NCBI RefSeq assembly: GCF_041435435.1
Contig: NZ_CP108494.1
Coordinates: 8,342,501 to 8,406,500 of the forward strand
Length of the DNA stretch: 64,000 bases
Reading direction: 5' to 3'
Source: Streptomyces sp. NBC_01241
GTDB taxonomy: Bacteria > Actinomycetota > Actinomycetes > Streptomycetales > Streptomycetaceae
Part shown: piece by piece, positions 8,540 to 18,624 of the stretch
How the letters are laid out: every line of letters starts with the position of its first letter
How positions within the stretch are numbered: position 1 is the first letter of the stretch
Translations under genes and position numbers: made by a program
Notes under the pieces: model-generated
The model's input: only the letters and a program-made list of their open reading frames with translations
Told to the model about the DNA's origin: nothing
Database searches by the model: none

Positions 8540-10057
8540 TCATTCCACCCGCACCCAGTCCAGGGTGCGCTCGACCGCCCGCTTCCAATCGGCGTACCCC
8601 GCGGCGCGCCGCTCCTCACTCCACTGCGGTTCCCAGCGCTTCGCCTCCTGCCAGTGCTCCCGCAACTCGCCCTGGTCGCGCCAGAATCCCGTGGCGAGAC
8701 CCGCCGCGTACGCGGCGCCCAGCGCGGTGGTCTCGGCGACGACGGGGCGGCTGACGGGCACCCCGAGGACATCCGCCTGGATCTGCATGCACAGGTCGTT
8801 GGCCGTGACCCCGCCGTCGACCTTGAGCACATCGAGATGGACGCCGGAGTCCTGTTCCATCGCGTCCACCACGTCGCGGCTCTGGTAGCAGATGGCCTCC
8901 AGAGTGGCCCGCGCCAGATGGGCGTTGGTGTTGTAGCGGGCGAGGCCGACGATGGCCCCGCGGGCGTCCGAGCGCCAGTACGGGGCGAAGAGGCCCGAAA
9001 AAGCCGGCACGAAGTACATCCCGCCGTTGTCCTCGACGGTCCGGGCGAGCCATTCGCTCTCGGCGGCCTCGGTGATGATCTTCATCTGGTCCCGGAGCCA
9101 CTGCACAGCGGACCCCGTGACCGCGATGGAGCCCTCCAGGGCGTAGACCGCCGGACTCTTCCCGAACCGGTAGGCGACGGTGGTGAGCAGGCCGTGCCGC
9201 GACCGGATCGGCTTCGTACCGGTGTTGAGCACGAGGAAGTTGCCGGTGCCGTACGTGTTCTTCGCTTCGCCCGGCTCGAAGCACACCTGCCCCACGGTGG
9301 CCGCCTGCTGGTCGCCGAGCACCCCGGTGACCGGGATCGCGGCCCGCAGGGGCCGGGACGTGCGTGTACGGCCGTACGCCTCGGGGTCGGAGGACGGGTT
9401 GATGACCGGCAGCATCGCCCTCGGAATGCCGAAGATGTCCAGCAGTTCGTCGTCCCAGTCGAGCGTCTCCAGGTTCATCAGCATCGTACGGCTGGCATTG
9501 GTCACGTCGGTGGCGTGGATGCCGCCGTCGGGGCCGCCGGTGAGATTCCACAACACCCAGCAGTCCGTGTTCCCGAACACCGCGTGGCCCCGCTCCGCGG
9601 CCGCGCGGACCCCCTCGATGTTTTCGAGGATCCACTTGATCTTCCCGCCGGAGAAGTAGGTGGCCGGAGGCAGCCCCGACTTGTGCCGGATGACCTCGCC
9701 GTGCCCCTCGTTCTCCAGGGCCCGGGCGATCGAGTCGGTACGGGTGTCCTGCCACACGATGGCGTTGCAGTACGGACGGCCGGTGCGGGGATCCCAGACG
9801 ACGGTGGTCTCACGCTGGTTGGTGATCCCGATGGCATCGAGATCGGTGGCGCCGAGACCACTGGTGCGCAGAGCGTTCTGCATGACCGAGTTGGTGCGCT
9901 CCCAGATCTCCACCGGGTCGTGTTCCACCCAGCCGGGCCGGGGCAGAATCTGCTCGTGCTCCAACTGGTGCTTGGCCACTTCGTTTCCGTCGTGGTCGAA
10001 GACCATGAAACGGCTGCTGGTGGTACCTTGATCCACCGCGCCGATGAAGTCCGCCAT
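8540..10057 (-). CDS. glpK: Glycerol kinase
   Basis: 505 residues, the standard length. FGGY-family kinase forming glycerol 3-phosphate from glycerol and ATP in the cytoplasm. The N-terminus FIGAVDQGTTSSRFMVFD is the phosphate-binding signature. GDQQAA in the middle and VDGGVTANDLCMQIQAD near the C-terminus are also family hallmarks. The start at 10057 is chosen for the conserved MADFIGAVDQ and AAAGGCGG five bases upstream; an in-frame ATG 27 bases further up lacks support. It lies just downstream of glpF on the same strand with a gap of 46 bases, so the two form an operon. No glpD or GylR-type regulator is adjacent, so this may be a second glycerol locus. Confidence 0.95.
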   Translation of the reverse strand: MADFIGAVDQGTTSSRFMVFDHDGNEVAKHQLEHEQILPRPGWVEHDPVEIWERTNSVMQNALRTSGLGATDLDAIGITNQRETTVVWDPRTGRPYCNAIVWQDTRTDSIARALENEGHGEVIRHKSGLPPATYFSGGKIKWILENIEGVRAAAERGHAVFGNTDCWVLWNLTGGPDGGIHATDVTNASRTMLMNLETLDWDDELLDIFGIPRAMLPVINPSSDPEAYGRTRTSRPLRAAIPVTGVLGDQQAATVGQVCFEPGEAKNTYGTGNFLVLNTGTKPIRSRHGLLTTVAYRFGKSPAVYALEGSIAVTGSAVQWLRDQMKIITEAAESEWLARTVEDNGGMYFVPAFSGLFAPYWRSDARGAIVGLARYNTNAHLARATLEAICYQSRDVVDAMEQDSGVHLDVLKVDGGVTANDLCMQIQADVLGVPVSRPVVAETTALGAAYAAGLATGFWRDQGELREHWQEAKRWEPQWSEERRAAGYADWKRAVERTLDWVRVE

Positions 10058-10103
10058 GGCATGCCGCCTTTCCGCGGTCCGCACTCGGTGAAGGAACCGG
10101 GCG

Positions 10104-10955
10104 TCAATTCTCCGAAGGCAGGGGAAGGGTGCCCTCCGGCTCCGCTTCCGCTGCGGGCAGGAAGCGGCCGATCAAGGCCTGGTAGAGGAAAGCGCCGACC
10201 GGGCCGCCCACGAGCGGGCCCACGATCGGCACCCAGAAGTAGAGATTCCCGTACTGGTCCCGCCACGCCCCTCCGTAGCCGGTGAGGAAACTCGCGAGCC
10301 GGGGCCCGAGGTCACGAGCCGGATTGATGGCGTACCCGGCGTTCGTCCCGAACGCCATACCGATGGCCACGATGATGAGACCCACGATGAACGGGCTGAG
10401 ATGGGCGCCCGGTGGCGTATTGAGCAGATCCGTGACGGCGAAGATCAACAGCATAAGAATGGCGGTGCCGATGACCTGGTCCCGCAGCGCGCCCCACTCG
10501 TGGACAGGAAGTGCGGGGTTGCCGTTGGCAGGCAGCGTGGAGAAGACGAATTGCGTTTTGATGGTGTGTCCGGGATCCGCCTTGGCCAGGGCCTCGGTGT
10601 AATTCCAACGCACCAGTAACGCACCGATGAACGCCCCGGCGAACTGCGCGACGGTGTAGGGAGCCACCTTCTTCCAGGGGAAATCCTTGAAAGCGGCGAG
10701 CGAGAGAGTCACCGCGGGATTGAGATGGGCTCCGCTCAGTCTGCCCGCCACATAGATACCCAGAGTGACTCCGAGCCCCCAAGCCCACGCGATGCTGTCG
10801 TGATTCCCGAGCCCGCCCGGCGGTTCGGTGAGTGCTCCGCCCGCCACGACCTGGGCCACCACGCCACAGCCGAACAGGATGAGAATCATCGTGCCGAGGA
10901 ATTCCGCCGAGAGTTCCCCGACGAATCCCGACGCCTTGAGCCGCTCCATGGGCAT
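10104..10955 (-). CDS. glpF: Glycerol facilitator / aquaglyceroporin (MIP family)
   Basis: 283 residues with six predicted membrane helices. Both pore motifs are present: GAHLNPAVTLS and GYAINPARDLGPR. The Asp after the second NPAR is typical of glycerol-conducting members rather than water-specific aquaporins. It admits glycerol, which GlpK then traps by phosphorylation. The start at 10955 follows AGGAAG; a longer frame upstream has no MIP-like sequence. The C-terminus is rich in Glu and Ala. First gene of the glpFK pair. Confidence 0.93.
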   Translation of the reverse strand: MPMERLKASGFVGELSAEFLGTMILILFGCGVVAQVVAGGALTEPPGGLGNHDSIAWAWGLGVTLGIYVAGRLSGAHLNPAVTLSLAAFKDFPWKKVAPYTVAQFAGAFIGALLVRWNYTEALAKADPGHTIKTQFVFSTLPANGNPALPVHEWGALRDQVIGTAILMLLIFAVTDLLNTPPGAHLSPFIVGLIIVAIGMAFGTNAGYAINPARDLGPRLASFLTGYGGAWRDQYGNLYFWVPIVGPLVGGPVGAFLYQALIGRFLPAAEAEPEGTLPLPSEN

Positions 10956-11133
10956 CTCGCTTCCTGACCGGGTGCACGACCGTTGGCGGCATGGATCCAC
11001 ATGTGAGCGTAAACGCAGAGAATCGCTCCCGCATTCGGTGGCGGGGACGCCGGCGACGGCGCCCGGCACATTCCATGAATGGGCGTGACCGGCGCCTGGT
11101 TCAGTCCACGTCGACGTTGTCGAAAGAGATCTT

Positions 11134-11165
11134 CGTTGCCCGGCTTCAGCGTTGCCCGGCTTCAG
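11134..11165. repeat. 16-bp tandem duplication
   Basis: CGTTGCCCGGCTTCAG occurs twice head to tail. The second copy covers the stop codon region of the nmtR-like gene (stop at 11162-11164). Confidence 0.95.
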
Positions 11166-11581
11166 CGGACGGTGGCGGCCACCGCGTCACCGGCCGCCAC
11201 CCCGTCACCGGCTCCCACCGCTTCCTCTGCGGGAGTGTCGTGCAGGCCGAGGCGCAGGTGCTCGACGTGGAAGAGGGCCTGGTCGAGGAGTTCGGCGACG
11301 TGGTTGTCGTACAGCGCGTAGATCACCGAGCGGCCCCGGCGCTCGCCGGTGACCAGGCCGAGGTTGCGCAGCAGCCGCAGCTGATGGGAGCAGGCGGACT
11401 GTTCCATGCCGACCGCGTCGGCGAGCTCCGTCGCCGGGCAGGGCCCCTCCTGGAGACGGGCGAGGATGCGGAGCCGGGACGGGGTGGCAAGAGCCTGCAG
11501 GGTGGTCGCCACATCGGCGGCCCCCACGGCGTCGAGGCGCTCGCGCGCGGTGGCAGTGTTCGCGTCAGCTCCGTGGCCCAT
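11162..11581 (-). CDS. nmtR: ArsR/SmtB-family nickel/cobalt-type sensor (NmtR-like)
   Basis: 139 residues. A winged-helix repressor released from DNA by metal. Two features point to NmtR rather than a generic ArsR. The N-terminus MGHG supplies Gly2 and His3, reported nickel ligands in mycobacterial NmtR. The alpha-5 site has Asp92, His94, His105 and His108 with the NmtR spacing (D, +2, +13, +16). The recognition helix is in MEQSACSHQLRLLR. It is divergent from a P1B-4 ATPase, with a palindromic operator between them, exactly the NmtR-effluxer arrangement. The ligand comparison is from memory. Cobalt, zinc or iron response cannot be excluded by sequence alone. Confidence 0.8.
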   Translation of the reverse strand: MGHGADANTATARERLDAVGAADVATTLQALATPSRLRILARLQEGPCPATELADAVGMEQSACSHQLRLLRNLGLVTGERRGRSVIYALYDNHVAELLDQALFHVEHLRLGLHDTPAEEAVGAGDGVAAGDAVAATVR

Positions 11582-11599
11582 GCCCTACATCCTACGGAG

Positions 11600-11623
11600 A
11601 TGAACACATGAATGCGTGTTCAT
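11600..11623. promoter_or_regulatory. Operator of the metal sensor/effluxer pair
   Basis: A 24-bp element with perfect 8-bp arms ATGAACAC and GTGTTCAT separated by 8 bases. It lies between the divergent sensor (start 11581) and ATPase (start 11685). This is the usual layout of an ArsR/SmtB operator, and it should control both genes. Confidence 0.75.
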
Positions 11624-11684
11624 GTAATCCTGTATGGTGCGGGGGTCGAAAAACTCCGCCTTCTCGTGTGAAGGATCAACCTCC

Positions 11685-13658
11685 ATGTCTTTCACCCTCA
11701 CCCGGCCGCCTTCGCCGGCCGACCCGGTCCGGGACGCCGTCGTCACCGGACGGCGCACCCGGATCCTGGCTCTTCCCGAGGTCCGCTGGGCCGCGGCGGC
11801 CCTCGGGCTGTTCCTGTCGGCGCTGTCCCTGCACCTGCTCGGCGCTCCGTGGTGGGCCTGGGGCCCGCTGTACGCGCTGACGTACGTCGCGGGCGGCTGG
11901 GCGCCCGGCTGGGAGGGCCTCAAGGCGCTCAAGGACCGGACATTGGACGTGGATCTGCTGATGGTCGTCGCCGCCCTCGGGGCGGCGGCGATCGGGCAGG
12001 TGCTGGACGGCGCACTGCTGATCGTCATCTTCGCCACGTCGGGCGCCCTGGAGGCGTTCGCCACCGCACGGACCGCCGACTCGGTGCGCGGCCTGCTCGG
12101 CCTCGCCCCCGCCACGGCGGCCCGCCTCGGCGACGGCGGTGCCGAAGAGGCCGTGCCCACCGCGCAGTTGAGGATCGGGGACGTGATCCTGGTGCGCCCC
12201 GGTGAGCGCGTCGGCGCCGACGGCCGGGTCCTCGACGGGGCCAGTGAGGTCGATCAGGCGACCATCACCGGCGAGCCGCTGCCGGTGGCCAAGGAGCAGG
12301 GCGACGAGGTCTTCGCCGGGACGCTGAACGGCACCGGGGCGCTACGGGTCGCGGTGGAGCGTGACCCGTCCGATTCGGTGATCGCCCGGATCGTCGCCAT
12401 GGTCGAGGAGGCCTCCGGGACGAAGGCTCCCACCCAGCTGTTCATCGAGAAGGTCGAACAGCGGTACTCCATCGGCATGGTGGCGGCCACCCTCGCCCTG
12501 TTCACCCTGCCGCTCGCCTTCGGCGCGGAACTGCAGCCGACGCTGCTCCGGGCGATGACCTTCATGATCGTGGCGTCTCCGTGCGCCGTGGTCCTGGCCA
12601 CCATGCCGCCGCTGCTGTCCGCGATCGCCAACGCGGGACGACACGGCGTGCTGATCAAGTCCGCCGTCGTGATGGAGCGCCTCGGACAGGTCGACGCCGT
12701 GGCCCTCGACAAGACCGGCACCCTGACCGAAGGCGCCCCACACGTCACCGACATCCGCCCCCTGGCCGCCTCCGGCCTGACCACGGACGCCCTGCTCACC
12801 CTCGCGGCGGCGGCCGAGCACCCCAGCGAGCACCCCCTCGCGCGGGCCGTCACCGACGCGGCCCGGACGCGGGGTCTCGCGCTGCCCGCCGTGACGGACT
12901 TCGTCTCCACCCCTGGTACCGGTGTCATCGCGACGGTGGACGGCCGCACCGTTGCCGTCGGCAGCCCTGCCCGTCTGCTGGACGGCCGCCCCCACGAAGG
13001 GGTCGCCGAACTCGCCGCACAACTGGAGGAAGACGGCCGTACCGCCGTGCTGGTGGTCCTCGACGGCACACCCGTCGGCGCTCTGGGCATCGCCGACCGG
13101 CTGCGCACCGACGCCCCGGAAACCGTCACCCGACTCACCGCCCTCACCGGCAGCACACCGGTGCTGGTCACCGGCGACAATCCGCGCGCCGCCGCTCGCC
13201 TGGGCGCCGAGGCCGGGATCGGCGACGTCCGGGCCGGTCTGCTGCCACAGGACAAGGTGCGCGCCGTCAAGGAACTGGAGAGCGCCGGACGGAAGGTCCT
13301 CGTGGTCGGGGACGGGGTCAACGATGCCCCGGCACTGGCCGCCGCCCACACCGGTATCGCCATGGGCAGAGCCGGCTCCGACCTCGCCCTGGAGACCGCC
13401 GACGCCGTCGTCGTCCGCGACGAACTCGCCACCATCCCCACCGCCGTGGCGCTCTCGCGCCGGTGCCGCCGCCTCGTGGCGCAGAACCTGGTGATCGCGG
13501 CCGTCTTCATCACCGGCCTCGTCATCTGGGACCTGACCGGCACGCTGCCGCTGCCGCTGGGCGTCGCCGGGCACGAGGGCTCCACCGTCATCGTCGGCCT
13601 CAACGGACTGCGCCTGCTGCGCGACGCCGCCTGGACGCGCGCCCGCAACGACGGGTGA
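11685..13658 (+). CDS. P1B-4-type heavy-metal exporting ATPase (CtpD/CtpJ/CoaT-like)
   Basis: 657 residues. Membrane ATPase that expels divalent transition metals. The ion-binding motif in the fourth core helix is SPC (residues 298-300) and the next-to-last helix carries HEGST (630-634). Together these define the P1B-4 subgroup, whose substrates are Co, Ni or Fe rather than Cu or Zn. The phosphorylation loop is DKTGT (342-346), and VGDGVNDAPALA is the hinge motif. There is no N-terminal CxxC metal-binding domain, also typical of P1B-4. I prefer the ATG at 11685, preceded by AAGGA, to one at 11634. The NmtR-like repressor next door should induce it on metal excess. Confidence 0.9.
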   Translation: MSFTLTRPPSPADPVRDAVVTGRRTRILALPEVRWAAAALGLFLSALSLHLLGAPWWAWGPLYALTYVAGGWAPGWEGLKALKDRTLDVDLLMVVAALGAAAIGQVLDGALLIVIFATSGALEAFATARTADSVRGLLGLAPATAARLGDGGAEEAVPTAQLRIGDVILVRPGERVGADGRVLDGASEVDQATITGEPLPVAKEQGDEVFAGTLNGTGALRVAVERDPSDSVIARIVAMVEEASGTKAPTQLFIEKVEQRYSIGMVAATLALFTLPLAFGAELQPTLLRAMTFMIVASPCAVVLATMPPLLSAIANAGRHGVLIKSAVVMERLGQVDAVALDKTGTLTEGAPHVTDIRPLAASGLTTDALLTLAAAAEHPSEHPLARAVTDAARTRGLALPAVTDFVSTPGTGVIATVDGRTVAVGSPARLLDGRPHEGVAELAAQLEEDGRTAVLVVLDGTPVGALGIADRLRTDAPETVTRLTALTGSTPVLVTGDNPRAAARLGAEAGIGDVRAGLLPQDKVRAVKELESAGRKVLVVGDGVNDAPALAAAHTGIAMGRAGSDLALETADAVVVRDELATIPTAVALSRRCRRLVAQNLVIAAVFITGLVIWDLTGTLPLPLGVAGHEGSTVIVGLNGLRLLRDAAWTRARNDG

Positions 13659-13691
13659 GCCACCGTGCCTGGCACGCACGGGCCGTTCGTC

Positions 13692-13712
13692 CTCGTACGC
13701 GCCCCGTACGAG
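13692..13712. terminator. Possible hairpin after the metal ATPase
   Basis: Arms CTCGTACG and CGTACGAG with a 5-base loop, 34 bases past the ATPase stop. No T-tract, which is common in Streptomyces; it might instead be an operator. Confidence 0.4.
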
Positions 13713-13886
13713 CAGGGCGTCCTGCCGTGGTCCGTACGCAGATGGCTTTAGGGGGCACGGCGGCCGAGCATGTCGCCCGGCGGTGCCGGGTTCGACGGCA
13801 CGGCGTGCGACAGGGCGGGGGAACCCGGTGGGGGTATCGTCGGGCTGGTACCGCAGGACTCGTACGACCGGGAATTCGAGGCAGCC

Positions 13887-14306
13887 GTGGATCGCAGCCG
13901 GACGCGCACACCGGGAATGTCCCGGCTGCTCGTGCTGTGTGCCGTCCTGTGCGGGCTGTTCCTCATGCACGGGGCCCCGGCGAGCGCCGCCGAGGGCTGT
14001 CACGGTGGCATGGCCGTGGTCGCGAACCCGCCCATGCCCATGGCGGCCGGTGCCGCTCATACGGCCGTCCCGGAAGAGCACGGCATCTCCCGGGCGGACG
14101 CCGCCGTGACCGGGATGAACGGCGAGTCGTGCGTATCCACCCACGCCCGCGACCGGCTGCTGCCGCTCTTGACGGCGCTGGGTCCGGTGATCCTGGCCGG
14201 GTGGGTGCTCGGGCGGCTGCGTCCGGCGGTGCGAGGACCGGCACGGCGGGGACCGCCGCTCGCCGGCAGAGAACTACTGCTCCAGGTGTGCGTAGCGCGG
14301 ACGTGA
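13887..14306 (+). CDS. Small membrane/secreted protein, DUF6153-like
   Basis: 139 residues from a GTG preceded by GAGG. An N-terminal hydrophobic segment (about residues 11-30) ends in ASA, so it is a signal peptide or anchor. A Met/His-rich middle follows with MPMAAGAAH. A second hydrophobic stretch, LLPLLTALGPVILAGWVLG, precedes an arginine-rich tail. It resembles the DUF6153 proteins I recall encoded just upstream of DUF305 lipoproteins, as here. Met and His clusters could bind copper or another metal, but no function is established. Confidence 0.6.
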   Translation: MDRSRTRTPGMSRLLVLCAVLCGLFLMHGAPASAAEGCHGGMAVVANPPMPMAAGAAHTAVPEEHGISRADAAVTGMNGESCVSTHARDRLLPLLTALGPVILAGWVLGRLRPAVRGPARRGPPLAGRELLLQVCVART

Positions 14307-14408
14307 CGGCTGTCCGCCGGTTCCCGGCCCTACGGCCGGGCCGGCCCGAGCGTCCTGTCCGTTTCGCGCGCCACCGATGTGGCGCGATCCGCCTGGAAAG
14401 AACCTGTG

Positions 14409-15086
14409 ATGTCCGTTTCCCTGCATACCGTTTCCCGTCGCCGCACGCTCGCGGCCGTCGGCGCCGTCGCCGCACTCGCCCTGACGCTGGCGGCCTGCGG
14501 CTCCTCCGAAGGCTCCGACTCCGACGGCTCGTCCATGCCCGGCATGGACCACGGCTCCGTCGGCGCCTCCGTGCCGGCCACGCCCGGCGCCGCGTTCAAC
14601 GACGCGGACGTGAAGTTCGCGCAGCAGATGATCCCGCACCACCAGCAGGCCGTCGACATGGCGAAGCTGGCCGACGGCCGCGCCGCCGACCCCGAGATCA
14701 AGGAACTGGCCGCCGCGATCGATCAGGCCCAGGACCCCGAGATCAACACCATGAAGGGCTGGCTGACGTCCTGGGACAAGCCGCTGCCCGAGTCCTCGTC
14801 CTCGATGGGTGACATGCCCGGCATGGACCATGGCCCGAACGCGGGTTCGGGGATGCCGGGGATGATGTCCGACAAGGACATGAGTGACCTCGAAGGTGCC
14901 CGGGGCAAGGCGTTCGACAAGAAGTTCGCCCAGCTCATGATCGGCCACCATGAGGGTGCGGTCACCATGGCCGAGGACGAGCGGAAGAACGGCAGTAATG
15001 CCGACGCGAAGAAGCTCGCCGGCGCCGTCATCACCGCCCAGACCGCCGAAATCACGAAGATGAACAAGATCATCGCCAGGCTCTGA
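14409..15086 (+). CDS. DUF305 lipoprotein
   Basis: 225 residues. The signal peptide ends in a lipobox LTLAAC with Cys30 as the lipidated residue, so the protein sits on the outer face of the membrane. Two DUF305 units follow, each with a paired-histidine helix: FAQQMIPHHQQAVDMA and FAQLMIGHHEGAVTMAEDE. The units are split by a Met/Asp/His-rich linker containing MPGMDHG repeats. DUF305 proteins are ferritin-like helical bundles often found with copper genes, and the His and Met content suggests metal binding. The start is fixed by GGAAAGA upstream. It is probably co-transcribed with the DUF6153-like gene and ends at a strong hairpin. Confidence 0.88.
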   Translation: MSVSLHTVSRRRTLAAVGAVAALALTLAACGSSEGSDSDGSSMPGMDHGSVGASVPATPGAAFNDADVKFAQQMIPHHQQAVDMAKLADGRAADPEIKELAAAIDQAQDPEINTMKGWLTSWDKPLPESSSSMGDMPGMDHGPNAGSGMPGMMSDKDMSDLEGARGKAFDKKFAQLMIGHHEGAVTMAEDERKNGSNADAKKLAGAVITAQTAEITKMNKIIARL

Positions 15087-15096
15087 CCCGTGGCAC

Positions 15097-15132
15097 GGGT
15101 GCGGGCCTTCGTCCTCCTGAAGGCCCGCACCC
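15097..15132. terminator. Strong hairpin terminator between convergent genes
   Basis: A perfect 14-bp stem (GGGTGCGGGCCTTC with its complement) and an 8-base loop, between the DUF305 stop and the ABC-F stop. Its symmetry suits termination from both sides. Confidence 0.85.
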
Positions 15133-15159
15133 CCTGCCGTGCTCCTGCCGGTCCGGCGC

Positions 15160-16833
<1,674 letters not shown>

Positions 16834-17537
16834 GGTGATCCTCGCAGTCGTGAGCGCGGTGAAGGGGGCTTCGTATGCGAGCACCACGCAGCGACCGAAC
16901 AGGAACAGGTGCGGCGGTCCGAAAGATCGAGGGACGGCTCATGCACCGAGGTCGCATCCACGCGGGGTCACGGGCAGGACAACACACTGCTACTGCGTGA
17001 CGGGCGTACGACCGGAGTCGTACGGCGCGATGATCGCGAACCTCAGATGCGCAACGTCCACCTCTATCGGAGACAACAGGACAGCTCGAAACCTTAGCGA
17101 TCAGGCGGGCGGAAGGCAACGCCTCGATGCCGTGCGGGGGAGTGGCGCGAGCGATCGGAGGCCGGTCCTGCCGGGTGTGGCGGGCCCGACGGTGGTGCAC
17201 CGGAGCGAGAACAGGCGAAGAGTCAGTCAAATGTCCTATATGTGCGCTTTCGTTAGACATGGGCTCTTGGGCAACAAAGGGGCATTTGGGGGGAGTTGCG
17301 ATCTCTCGACGCTGCCCGGTATGCCCGTTTCTGAAGCTGCGTGGTGTGAGTCACTTTCAGGCCTCGCGATGTCGTGGCGCGTCACCCGGTTCCCTTCTGT
17401 GCAAGGAAATTTGGCATGGCGATGTGAGGTGGCTTACTTCCCCTTCCGTGATTCGATCTTGCAAATGAATTGTGATCAAAAAATAGGGGCTTGTTCCCTT
17501 CGGCATTTCTCGCCTACGGTCACCGTCAATCCGGACG
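16834..17537. other. Long intergenic region between ABC-F and LysM/SLT genes
   Basis: About 700 bases without a convincing gene. The left half should hold the ABC-F promoter. The right half is distinctly richer in A and T and probably contains the promoter of the riboswitch-controlled gene. A 113-codon frame (17127-17468) looks random. Confidence 0.6.
17005..17024. promoter_or_regulatory. 20-bp palindrome upstream of the ABC-F gene
   Basis: CGTACGAC, 4-base spacer, GTCGTACG: perfect 8-bp arms, about 170 bases upstream of the ABC-F start. A dimeric repressor site is possible; the regulator is unknown. Confidence 0.4.
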
Positions 17538-17712
17538 GAACGCCGAATCCTGCCGCCGTCCGAGAATCCGACCAACCCACTCACGTACGGCAGGAGCGGG
17601 GGACCCAGGTAAGCCGCCGAACCGGTATCCGGTATGGCTCGGGGTGAAGTCGCAATTGCATGCGGCCAGGCATCTCCAGCCTGAACCCGACAGCTCACCT
17701 CGTAGGCGACGG
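17538..17712 (+). ncRNA. ydaO-type cyclic di-AMP riboswitch
   Basis: The leader just before the LysM/SLT gene carries the recognisable blocks of the ydaO class in order. These are GCCGAATCCTGCCGCC, then GGAGCGGGGGACCCAGG, then GCTCGGGGTGAAG, and finally CAGCTCACCTCGTAGGC 14 bases before the start region. In Streptomyces this element precedes rpf and other wall-hydrolase genes and switches them off when c-di-AMP is bound. Boundaries are approximate because I could not fold it. Confidence 0.85.
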
Positions 17713-17725
17713 AGAGGAATTCGCC

Positions 17726-18490
17726 ATGCCCACAACGGGTGAGTATCGTCGTCGCAAGCCCACTTCGCGGACCCGCGGTTTCATTGCCGCGACCACGGGC
17801 GGAGCCGCCCTCGTGCTGCCGCTGGTCTGCGCCGGATTCGCTTCGGCCGCGCCGGCCCAGGCTGCCACCGCAAAGGCCACGGCACCGGCCGCCGTCGCCA
17901 AGGAAATCTCCGCCCAGAAGGCCGCGCCCACCATCTATTCCGTGATCGCGGGTGACACCCTTTCCAAGATCGCGAAGGGGCATTCCGTAAGCGGTGGCTG
18001 GCAGAAGCTGTACGCGGACAATCGAGAGACCATCGGTGCCGACCCCACGCTGATTCACCCGGGCATGAAACTGACCATCGGCGCCAAGGCTGTGGCCGGC
18101 ACGTCCACCGGCGTATCGGCCGTGAACACCGTCGCGGTGTCGACCACTGCCGCCGCCCCCGCCAAGTACACCAATGACCTGGACGGCTGGATCAAGGAGT
18201 CGCTGGCCGTCATGGCCCAGCACGGCATACCCGGCAGCTACGACGGCATCCACCGCAACATCATGCGCGAGTCCTCCGGTAACCCCCGGGCCATCAACAA
18301 CTGGGACTCGAACGCCGCCAAGGGAACGCCGTCCAAGGGGCTCCTGCAGATCATCGACCCGACGTTCCGCGCCTACCACGTGCCCGGCACGTCGATGGAC
18401 AGCTACGACCCGGTCGCCAACATCACCGCAGCGTGCAATTACGCGGCCGACAGGTACGGCTCGATCGACAACGTGTTCGGCGCCTACTGA
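17726..18490 (+). CDS. Secreted LysM + transglycosylase (SLT/Rpf-like) protein
   Basis: 254 residues. A basic N-terminus and hydrophobic core end in AAPAQA (about residue 46), a Sec signal peptide. A LysM peptidoglycan-binding domain follows (IYSVIAGDTLSKIAKGH to HPGMKLTIG, about residues 70-115). The C-terminal SLT domain (about 150-254) has MRESSGNPRAINNWD with the likely catalytic Glu and ends SIDNVFGAY. It should cleave or remodel cell-wall glycan during growth or spore germination. GGAGAGGA precedes the ATG. Expression is probably set by the c-di-AMP riboswitch. A second SLT protein at 36993 shares the C-terminal domain but not LysM. Confidence 0.92.
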   Translation: MPTTGEYRRRKPTSRTRGFIAATTGGAALVLPLVCAGFASAAPAQAATAKATAPAAVAKEISAQKAAPTIYSVIAGDTLSKIAKGHSVSGGWQKLYADNRETIGADPTLIHPGMKLTIGAKAVAGTSTGVSAVNTVAVSTTAAAPAKYTNDLDGWIKESLAVMAQHGIPGSYDGIHRNIMRESSGNPRAINNWDSNAAKGTPSKGLLQIIDPTFRAYHVPGTSMDSYDPVANITAACNYAADRYGSIDNVFGAY

Positions 18491-18624
18491 CGCACAAGAG
18501 CTCCTGGCGGCGGTTCAGGGCCGACGGGTTCACGGGTTCACGGAGGGCCGAGCAGGCCTCTCGTGAAGGACCGTACCCGCCGGTCAGGGACCGCCGTTCG
18601 GTCGCTTCCTGGGGGCAGGGGTAC

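Noticed and set aside
8443..10285. Long plus-strand frame continuing the MFS remnant across glpK
   Set aside because: It is antisense to a clear glycerol kinase; high GC keeps the opposite frame open. Only the first part resembles a protein family.
17127..17468. 113-residue Cys/Trp-containing frame
   Set aside because: No ribosome binding site or family; it overlaps the probable promoter region of the riboswitch gene.
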